NCBI GenBank assembly: GCA_964537925.1
Contig: CAZICV010000002.1
Coordinates: 124,001 to 188,000 of the forward strand
Direction: 5' to 3'
DNA: 64,000 nucleotides
Source: SLDF01 sp964537925
Lineage (GTDB): Bacteria; Bacteroidota; Bacteroidia; Chitinophagales; Saprospiraceae
Shown: in pieces, positions 18,305 through 24,506 of the stretch
How the letters are laid out: each line of letters starts with the position of its first letter
Position numbering within the stretch: position 1 is the first letter of the stretch
The notes under the pieces: generated by a model
What the model saw: the letters and a program-made list of their open reading frames with translations, nothing else
Database searches by the model: none
What the model was told of the DNA's origin: nothing
Made by a program: the position numbers and the translations under genes

Positions 18305-18877
18305 TCAGAGCAGTTCCCTGGTCGTACCAGAGAGCAGGTTTTCCATTTTTTCGGCCAGTATACCGGGTTTGTGTTTGCGCCAGTTGAGGTCGTTGATAAA
18401 ATGTACGTAACTGTGCAGCTGGCTCCGGCGCATCTCCTGCTCCACGTGCTCCAGCAGGTTGACGAAGGCTATCCAGCCGTGCTCGTCCGAGACATCCTCA
18501 TACCACTCTTCGTAGTAGCAGTCGTCCGAGCTGTGGAAGTTCAGGACATTTTCGCAGACGATCATGAACCGCGTGATCCCTTCGCTGATCATGGGATTGA
18601 GCAGGTTTTCCTTGAGGTGCATGATATCGTTGTAAAGGCAGTCGTTCCACTCGCCGATCAGTTCGATCGCGGCAAAACCCTGGTCATAGTCGGCGTACAG
18701 CACTTTGCTGTACAGCGTCTGGGAGCCGAAATCATCCCATTGGGGATGTATATAGTAGTTGTAGATCGTATTGGTAAACAGGAATTCGCTGTACTCCCGG
18801 CCGAAGAAGGGAGAACGGTCATCTTCGGCGGCTACATAGTATTCGCGCCAGAGGTAAAAGGGTTCTATATCATGCAT
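18305..18877 (-). CDS. Conserved-looking hypothetical cytosolic protein
   Basis: A 190-residue protein I do not recognise. It is acidic and rich in aromatic residues (many Tyr and Trp, for example PFYLWREYYVA and YYEEWYEDV), without signal peptide or membrane segment. The even composition and absence of low complexity argue for a real folded protein. It lies upstream of era on the same strand, separated by about 50 bases that contain the era promoter. No function can be offered. Confidence 0.65.
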   Translation of the reverse strand: MHDIEPFYLWREYYVAAEDDRSPFFGREYSEFLFTNTIYNYYIHPQWDDFGSQTLYSKVLYADYDQGFAAIELIGEWNDCLYNDIMHLKENLLNPMISEGITRFMIVCENVLNFHSSDDCYYEEWYEDVSDEHGWIAFVNLLEHVEQEMRRSQLHSYVHFINDLNWRKHKPGILAEKMENLLSGTTRELL

Positions 18878-19105
18878 CTGTTCAGAAAAGGATCATTATC
18901 AGTAAAATACCCCGGTGGCAGCGTATTTTCAAACTGACCGGGCAAGGCAACGGCGAAACAAGCGCAACCCGGATCCGGTTGTGCTATGAGCAGATAACAG
19001 CCAAATAGTACCTGTCAGTTCCCGCAGAAATATACCTGCAGAAAACACATCGCAGGGGTTGGCTGTGACCAGGTGCGGTGCGGATGACGGGACGCCCGGT
19101 TGCCT

Positions 19106-19113
19106 TATCTTTG
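19106..19113 (+). promoter_or_regulatory. -7 box TATCTTTG abutting the NadR-like kinase gene
   Basis: TATCTTTG followed by CGCC and the GTG start at 19118. The very short spacing implies a leaderless mRNA and helps choose the GTG start. Confidence 0.6.
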
Positions 19114-19117
19114 CGCC

Positions 19118-19636
19118 GTGAAGATCATATCGCTTACCGGCCCGGAATCGACAGGAAAGACCTACCTGGCCTCCTCTCTGGCCATGAGATTTGGCGCCCG
19201 CTGGGTACCCGAATACGCCCGTGACTTCTTGTCTGCACTCGAAAGGCCCTACACTCAGGCAGACCTGTTGTCCATCATGAGGGGCCAGCAGTCGGCGATC
19301 AAAGCTGCGAAAGAGCGGGCTGACAGGTTTCTCTTCCTCGATACGGATATGCTGGTGCTCAAGGTATGGTCGCTCTACAAATATGGGTTTTGCGCGCCGG
19401 AGATCGAAGCCGCCTGGCAATCGGAAAAAGCAGATCTCTACCTGCTCTGCGGTACCGATGTGCCCTGGGAAGAAGACCCCCTGAGGGAACACCCGGAGGA
19501 GCGTGACCGCCTCTATACTGTGTATGAGCGGGAACTGCTGGAGAGCGGCCGCAGGTTCGTTCCGCTCTGGGGCCATTGGCAGGCCAGGACGGAAACAGCG
19601 CTGAAAGCGATTGCAGAATTGGAAGGGATGCTTTAG
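19118..19636 (+). CDS. NadR-like P-loop kinase (ribosylnicotinamide kinase type)
   Basis: The start is GTG at 19118, placing the P-loop motif SLTGPESTGKTYLASS at residues 5-20; the upstream TTG at 19100 lies inside the promoter. The 172-residue protein matches the C-terminal kinase domain of NadR, which phosphorylates nicotinamide riboside, without the adenylyltransferase or HTH domains. Other family-like parts are WVPEYARDFL and FLDTDMLVLKVW. In Bacteroidota such kinases often sit with vitamin-uptake genes, and here a TPP riboswitch and TonB receptor follow directly. A role in thiamine or nicotinamide riboside salvage is inferred; no PnuC/PnuT transporter is present. Confidence 0.82.
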   Translation: MKIISLTGPESTGKTYLASSLAMRFGARWVPEYARDFLSALERPYTQADLLSIMRGQQSAIKAAKERADRFLFLDTDMLVLKVWSLYKYGFCAPEIEAAWQSEKADLYLLCGTDVPWEEDPLREHPEERDRLYTVYERELLESGRRFVPLWGHWQARTETALKAIAELEGML

Positions 19637-19655
19637 ATTTGCTCCGTGTGATAGT

Positions 19656-19752
19656 CTCATTTGGGGTGCCTTTCCCGTCTGACGGGATGAAATACAGGCT
19701 GAGATCATACCCATTGAACCTGCCCGGGTAATACCGGGAAGGGAATTGCGAG
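19656..19752 (+). promoter_or_regulatory. TPP (THI-box) riboswitch
   Basis: The conserved thi-box core is plain: GGGGTGCC at 19663-19670, a small variable hairpin CCCGTCTGACGGG, then GGCTGAGATCATACCCA (19698-19714), TTGAACCTG, the hairpin CCCGGGTAATACCGGG, and the closing AGGGAA. The outer stem pairs CTC near 19656 with GAG near 19750. It senses thiamine pyrophosphate and controls the TonB receptor gene through the terminator that follows. Confidence 0.95.
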
Positions 19753-19758
19753 TAAAAC

Positions 19759-19789
19759 ACCGTCATCGAACCCCTGATGGTCGGTTTTT
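19759..19789 (+). terminator. Expression-platform terminator of the TPP riboswitch
   Basis: ACCGTCATC (19759-19767) can pair with GATGGTCGGT (19776-19785), with one mismatch and one bulge, directly followed by a run of five T. Placed between aptamer and coding sequence, it fits a transcription-attenuation switch that is off when TPP is bound. Confidence 0.65.
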
Positions 19790-19812
19790 CTCATCATTAT
19801 CAATGTTTTATT

Positions 19813-22278
19813 ATGTTTCGTTTTCTTTTGTGGCTGTGCCTTTTAGGCGGCACAGTGAATGCCGTGCAGGCACAGCAGCGGCTCGAAGGCCGTGTATCCG
19901 ATCAGCAGGGCCGACCTTTGCCCCGCGCCACCGTACTTGTTCTACCCGACAGTACCGTTCTGGTCACGGATGATCGTGGCAGATTCCAGCTGCCCGTGAC
20001 CACGACCGGCCGGGGAGAGCTGGTCGTGACTTATATCGGGTATGCCACTGCCCGAAGCGGTTATGACCTTCAGTCCGGCAGGTTGCCGGATATCCGGCTG
20101 GAGGAAGAAGCCTACACTTTCGACGCAGTCGAACTGATCGGTACCTGGGTGCGCAGCAACACCCCCGTGACTTACACGAGTATGGACCGGGCCGAGATCG
20201 AGAAGAACAACATGGGGCAGGACGTGCCTTTCATCCTGCAGTGGACCCCGTCGGCAGTAGTCAGCTCGGATGCCGGGACTGGTATCGGGTATACCGGGAT
20301 GCGTATACGCGGTACGGACCCGACCCGGATCAATGTGACGATCAACGGTGTGCCGCTCAATGACGCGGAGTCCCAGGGTGTATTCTGGGTGGATTTGCCG
20401 GATTTCGCCAGTTCGGCGAGGCAGATACAGATACAGCGGGGCGCGGGCAGCTCTACCAACGGGGCCGGTGCATTCGGTGCTACGATCAACCTGAGTACGC
20501 TCAATGTCGAAGACAAGGCGCATGCTTCCGCGGGGCTTACAGCCGGCTCTTTCGGCACGCGCAGGGCCTGGATGCAGGCGGGTACCGGGCTCATAGACGG
20601 ACAGTTCATACTGGACGGTCGGTTCTCAAAGATCAGCTCCGACGGGTATATCGACCGGGCTTCGGCCGACCTGGACTCCTGGTTCGCGTCGGGCGCGTGG
20701 ATGGGCAGCGACCAGATATTACGGTTCAATGTGTTCTCGGGCAACGAGCGGACTTACCAGGCCTGGAATGGCGTGCCTGCCCAGTACGTAGACGATCCTG
20801 TACTCCGGCGCTTCAATACGGCCGGCCTACGGTCGGACGGATCTGCTTACCCCGACGAGGTAGACCAGTACCGCCAGACACACTATCAACTGATCCACCA
20901 GTGGAACCCTGCGCCGGATCTGTATACCAACCTGACCGCGCACTATACGCGGGGCATCGGCTACTTCGAGCAATTCCGCGAATTGGATTCGCTCCATCGC
21001 TATGACTTGCTGCCGGTGGCCCTGGGTGACACTGTTCTGGCGGCGAGTGACCTGGTACGCCGCCGCTGGCTGGACAATCATTTCTACGGCCTCATAGGGT
21101 CGGTGGACAAGGACTGGAATGCCGGGGCATCGCGGGTGACAGTAGGCGGCGGGTACAACAGGTACCTCGGCGATCACTACGGCGAGGTGATCTGGGCCAG
21201 GTATGCGAGCAACGGCGAGAAAGACCATCGTTACTATTTCAACGACGCGGACAAGACAGACTTCAATATTTACACCCGCTACCTGCAGCGCCTGGGAACG
21301 GCCTGGAATGTCTACCTGGACCTGCAGTACCGCACCGTGGGCTACAGCTATGCGGGCGACAACAATGACGACCGCTTTTTCTCCGGTGATGAGCAGTATC
21401 ATTTCTTCAACCCGCGAGCGGGGCTGAGCCTGGACCTGGACGCTGCTTCACAGCTCTACCTGTCGTTCGCAGCGGTAGGACGGGAACCCAATCGCGACGA
21501 TTTTATCAATTCCGCAGCCAACCAGGTGCCGCGACCCGAATATCTCTACAATCCAGAACTGGGATGGAGGAGACGCTGGTCCAACGCTACCGTACAGGCC
21601 AATGCCTACCTGATGTATTACCGCGACCAACTGGCTGTGACGGGCGCGATCAACGATGTCGGCGAATACAACCGGGTGAATATCCCGGAGAGTTATCGCG
21701 CAGGCGTGGAGATCGAGGCTGCCTGGCGCTGGAAAGGGTTCCATACAGGGACAGCACTGACCTTCAGTACCAACAAGGTGGTGGCATTCACGGAATATAT
21801 AGACGACTGGGACGAAGGAACCCAGGTGGGCATAGCACACCGCAATACGGACCTGGCATTGTCACCGTCCGTGATAGGCAACCTCGAACTGGGCTATACG
21901 CTGCGTGATCTGCGGATCGGCGACTGGACGCTGACCCCGGAACTGAGCCTGCTCACCAAGTATGTCGGCAGACAATACCTGGACAATACATCCAATCCGA
22001 ATACGGCGCTGGACGCCTATACCTATTCGGATCTGAGGCTACGCATACCCATACAGGCGGCAGGAGGCAGCGGGCTGGTGGTCAGCTTCTGGATCAACAA
22101 TCTCTTTGACAGGCAGTATGTATCCAATGGCTGGGCCTATCGTTTCCGGTCACTGGGTTATGACCCGGTCGCGGATGACCCTTTCAGCGGTGCCGAGGGA
22201 GGGGGGATCTATAATCAAAGGGGCCTGTATCCGCAGGCCGGGCGTCAGTGGATGCTGAGTATCCAGTACACACTCTGA
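19813..22278 (+). CDS. TonB-dependent outer-membrane receptor under TPP control (thiamine uptake inferred)
   Basis: The start is the ATG at 19813, after the terminator (the frame is open from 19777 but that start lies inside the hairpin). The signal peptide is FRFLLWLCLLGGTVNAVQA. Residues ~20-100 form a carboxypeptidase-regulatory-like domain, followed by the plug (MRIRGTDPTRINVTINGVPL, QIQRGAGSSTNGAGAFG) and a ~600-residue beta-barrel ending in QWMLSIQYTL. About 821 residues in all. TonB/ExbBD power import through such receptors. The upstream TPP riboswitch points to thiamine, as for the OMR1 receptors predicted in Bacteroidota. Family certain, ligand inferred. Confidence 0.9.
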   Translation: MFRFLLWLCLLGGTVNAVQAQQRLEGRVSDQQGRPLPRATVLVLPDSTVLVTDDRGRFQLPVTTTGRGELVVTYIGYATARSGYDLQSGRLPDIRLEEEAYTFDAVELIGTWVRSNTPVTYTSMDRAEIEKNNMGQDVPFILQWTPSAVVSSDAGTGIGYTGMRIRGTDPTRINVTINGVPLNDAESQGVFWVDLPDFASSARQIQIQRGAGSSTNGAGAFGATINLSTLNVEDKAHASAGLTAGSFGTRRAWMQAGTGLIDGQFILDGRFSKISSDGYIDRASADLDSWFASGAWMGSDQILRFNVFSGNERTYQAWNGVPAQYVDDPVLRRFNTAGLRSDGSAYPDEVDQYRQTHYQLIHQWNPAPDLYTNLTAHYTRGIGYFEQFRELDSLHRYDLLPVALGDTVLAASDLVRRRWLDNHFYGLIGSVDKDWNAGASRVTVGGGYNRYLGDHYGEVIWARYASNGEKDHRYYFNDADKTDFNIYTRYLQRLGTAWNVYLDLQYRTVGYSYAGDNNDDRFFSGDEQYHFFNPRAGLSLDLDAASQLYLSFAAVGREPNRDDFINSAANQVPRPEYLYNPELGWRRRWSNATVQANAYLMYYRDQLAVTGAINDVGEYNRVNIPESYRAGVEIEAAWRWKGFHTGTALTFSTNKVVAFTEYIDDWDEGTQVGIAHRNTDLALSPSVIGNLELGYTLRDLRIGDWTLTPELSLLTKYVGRQYLDNTSNPNTALDAYTYSDLRLRIPIQAAGGSGLVVSFWINNLFDRQYVSNGWAYRFRSLGYDPVADDPFSGAEGGGIYNQRGLYPQAGRQWMLSIQYTL

Positions 22279-22327
22279 CAGGAATAAGGTATACCCGATG
22301 GCCGGTACGGTAAGTAGCCGGCAGGAA

Positions 22328-22369
22328 CGGGCTGTGATACACGAAAGCTGTCACAGCCCGCTCCTTGTT
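22328..22369 (+). terminator. Terminator after the TonB receptor gene
   Basis: A perfect 10-base stem CGGGCTGTGA / TCACAGCCCG (22328-22337 with 22351-22360) followed by CTCCTTGTTTT. It lies 50 bases after the receptor stop. Confidence 0.75.
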
Positions 22370-22404
22370 TTATTCTGCTTATCTTGTTGGAAACCAGGTA
22401 GATC

Positions 22405-22866
22405 ATGAGCGATCGATTTCGTATACATCTTTTCCTCCTGTGGCGGTTGCCGGCGGCCATACTGGCGGGCGTCCGGCTGCGAAGCGTGGACGAAGCAGAA
22501 GCTGTCACGAGTATCCGGTTGCGCTGGCTCAACCAGAACCCGTTCAGGTCCGTGTACTTCGCCTGCCTGTCGATGGCGGCCGAACTGAGTACCGGTGTGC
22601 TGGCGTACAGGGAGATCGAGCGCCGGGGCAGCGGTATATCCATGCTGCTGACAGCTATGGAAGCGGATTTCAGCAAGAAAGCAACGGGACGGATCTTCTT
22701 TCGCTGCAGCGAGGGCCGGGAGATCGTCGCTGCTATATCCGAAGCTGCCGCACAGCCCGGTGGGAGCGTGGTGACAGTGACTTCCATCGGTACGGATGCG
22801 GCCGGGCAGCAGGTAGCAGTATTTCGATTTACCTGGTCTTTCAGGAAGCGGAAGACAGTAGCGTAA
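22405..22866 (+). CDS. DUF4442 hotdog-fold (thioesterase-like) protein
   Basis: A 153-residue protein. The central segment NPFRSVYFACLSMAAELSTG (about residues 44-63) fits the hotdog helix of the DUF4442/PaaI-like group, followed by strands ending in VAVFRFTWSFRKRK. No signal peptide: the hydrophobic start is amphipathic and followed by charged residues. Relatives are thioesterase-like and likely bind acyl-CoA. It stands alone after the receptor terminator. The catalytic acid usual in PaaI-type enzymes may be the Glu in AAELS. Confidence 0.7.
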   Translation: MSDRFRIHLFLLWRLPAAILAGVRLRSVDEAEAVTSIRLRWLNQNPFRSVYFACLSMAAELSTGVLAYREIERRGSGISMLLTAMEADFSKKATGRIFFRCSEGREIVAAISEAAAQPGGSVVTVTSIGTDAAGQQVAVFRFTWSFRKRKTVA

Positions 22867-23053
22867 GAGATCTAGTACTGCCCATCTTATTAAGGTACAG
22901 CTTTTTACGGGATAAAAGAAAGGATCGGCGCTGTTTTTTTGCAGTGTGTTCTCCGGGAAAGATACCCGCAGGTGGGGTGAAGCAGCCTGTCGGGGAGGGA
23001 CGTTCGGCCCTGTGCTGAGTGCAGGTGTCGGATGGAACCTTACTAAAATCAAA

Positions 23054-23081
23054 AAGCCAGCCCTGGGACCAGGACCGGCTT
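23054..23081 (-). terminator. Terminator of the infC-rpmI-rplT operon
   Basis: On the minus strand the 28 bases fold into a 12-base stem with a four-base loop (two G-T wobbles), followed by TTTTTG. It lies 22 bases after the rplT stop. The rest of the 22867-23103 gap shows nothing else recognisable. Confidence 0.85.
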
Positions 23082-23103
23082 CTTTACTATTTAAACTGTT
23101 GTA

Positions 23104-23448
23104 TTATTTCACCTTTGCAACGATAGACCTGAAGGCATCGGGGTGATTCATAGCGAGATCGGCCAGGACTTTCCTGTTAAGGTCGATGTTGCTCTCTTTC
23201 AGGGCATGCATGAACTTTGAATAAGAAAGACCCTCGAGTCTGGTGGCAGCGTTGATACGGGCTATCCAGAGTCTGCGGAAAGCACGTTTTTTGGCTCTTC
23301 TGTCGCGGTAAGCAAAAGCCATTGCGCGATCGAGCGTGTTCTTGGCTACGGTGTAGACTTTGGACCTGGCGCCGAAATAACCGCGCGCTGCTTTCAGGAT
23401 TTTCTTGCGTCTTTTCCTGGACGCAACGTGGTTGACTGAACGTGGCAT
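23104..23448 (-). CDS. rplT: 50S ribosomal protein L20
   Basis: 114 residues, the standard L20 length, starting MPRSVNHVASRKRRKKILK, with the conserved DRAMAFAYRDRRAKKRAFRR and RLWIARINAATR. It binds 23S rRNA early in large-subunit assembly. It is last in the classic infC-rpmI-rplT order and is followed by a strong terminator. No L20-binding leader mimic was noticed. Confidence 0.98.
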   Translation of the reverse strand: MPRSVNHVASRKRRKKILKAARGYFGARSKVYTVAKNTLDRAMAFAYRDRRAKKRAFRRLWIARINAATRLEGLSYSKFMHALKESNIDLNRKVLADLAMNHPDAFRSIVAKVK

Positions 23449-23518
23449 ATGTTCTGATTTAGTACGATACAGGGATCTTCGCGATGCTTTGGTCCTGTAT
23501 CCTCGTTAAAAAAATGGA

Positions 23519-23716
23519 TTACTTCATTCCGAGTAGCACCAGTACTCTTTTTTCTTCGGAGGTGTGCACCAGTGTGGAGCCCCTCAGGTTTCTCTTGCGC
23601 TTCTTCGTTCTTTTGCGCATGAGGTGCGAAGTGTTTGCCTGGAACCGCTTCACTTTGCCTGAACCGGTTACTTTGAAACGCTTCTTCGCACTGGAATGTG
23701 TTTTGATCTTTGGCAT
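23519..23716 (-). CDS. rpmI: 50S ribosomal protein L35
   Basis: 65 residues, MPKIKTHSSAKKRFKVTGSGKVKR at the start being the family signature (quoted here in two parts: MPKIKTHSSAKKRF, then KVTGSGK). Basic and small as expected. It lies 90 bases after infC and 70 bases before rplT on the same strand. Confidence 0.98.
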   Translation of the reverse strand: MPKIKTHSSAKKRFKVTGSGKVKRFQANTSHLMRKRTKKRKRNLRGSTLVHTSEEKRVLVLLGMK

Positions 23717-23806
23717 GTCGAAACTTAATCAGTTGATGAAAAAAGCGAGCGCAAATATAATCCTATTTGCGCTCGCTATCACTATATAATGCTAAAAAAG
23801 CGGTAA

Positions 23807-24388
23807 TTACTTTTTCTTGCGGGGAGCGATCACTACGTGCATTCTCCGGCCTTCAAGTTTGGGTAGCGCTTCGGCGGATCCATGCTCATCAAGTTCTTTG
23901 ATGAACTTGAGCAGAAGGAGCTCACCGCGGTCGTTGAAGACGATGGACCTTCCCCTGAACTGGACGTAGGCTTTGACCTTGGCGCCTTCTTCGAGGAATT
24001 CCTTGGCATGCCTTACTTTGAACTCGAAGTCATGTTCGTCGGTATTGGGCCCGAAGCGTATTTCCTTGATGACGGTCTTGAGCGCCTTGGCCTTGATCTC
24101 CTTGTCTTTTTTCTTCTTGTTGTACAAGAACTTGTTGAAGTCGATAATACGACATACCGGAGGTACGGCGTTGGGGGAGATCTCGACCAGGTCCATCCCG
24201 AGGTCGGTAGCCCATTGTTGCGCTACCCGGGTCGGATATACAGCACTCTCGATGGACTTGCCTGCGATGGCGCTTATTTCTTCCAGATTATCGCCCACCA
24301 ATCTTATCTGTGGTACTCGGATCTGGTCATTGACCCGGAAAGCATTTTTTTCCTGGTCTTTTCTGCTGATACTGCGTTGTTTACCCAA
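23807..24388 (-). CDS. infC: Translation initiation factor IF-3 (TTG start)
   Basis: 193 residues: an N-domain (FRVNDQIRVPQIRLVGDN, then the linker YNKKKKDKEIKAKALK) and a C-domain (IRFGPNTDEHDFEFKVRHAKEFLEEG, in parts). It binds 30S subunits and rejects non-canonical initiation. No ATG is in frame ahead of the conserved region. The open frame starts at a TTG (24388); a rare AUC lies five codons in. IF-3 genes often use rare start codons so that IF-3 represses its own translation, so the non-ATG start is probably real. First gene of infC-rpmI-rplT. Confidence 0.96.
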   Translation of the reverse strand: MGKQRSISRKDQEKNAFRVNDQIRVPQIRLVGDNLEEISAIAGKSIESAVYPTRVAQQWATDLGMDLVEISPNAVPPVCRIIDFNKFLYNKKKKDKEIKAKALKTVIKEIRFGPNTDEHDFEFKVRHAKEFLEEGAKVKAYVQFRGRSIVFNDRGELLLLKFIKELDEHGSAEALPKLEGRRMHVVIAPRKKK

Positions 24389-24442
24389 AGGCGGATTTTT
24401 TGATGAAATGAAAAGCTTGTGTTACTGGTATTAGAAACATAA

Positions 24443-24476
24443 AAGTACATCAATTTTTAATCCAATTGATGTACTT
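24443..24476 (-). terminator. AT-rich hairpin between clpC and infC
   Basis: AAGTACATCAATT and AATTGATGTACTT form a perfect 13-base stem around an 8-base loop, starting 30 bases after the clpC stop. On the minus strand it runs into TTTTATG, so it probably ends the clpC transcript. Confidence 0.65.
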
Positions 24477-24506
24477 CATGTTATTGCGAAACAATTAATC
24501 TGTCTA

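Noticed and set aside
18929..19714. 261-residue open frame on the minus strand across the NadR-like gene and the riboswitch
   Set aside because: It is antisense to a gene with clear P-loop motifs and to a structured riboswitch; the composition is that of a shadow frame.
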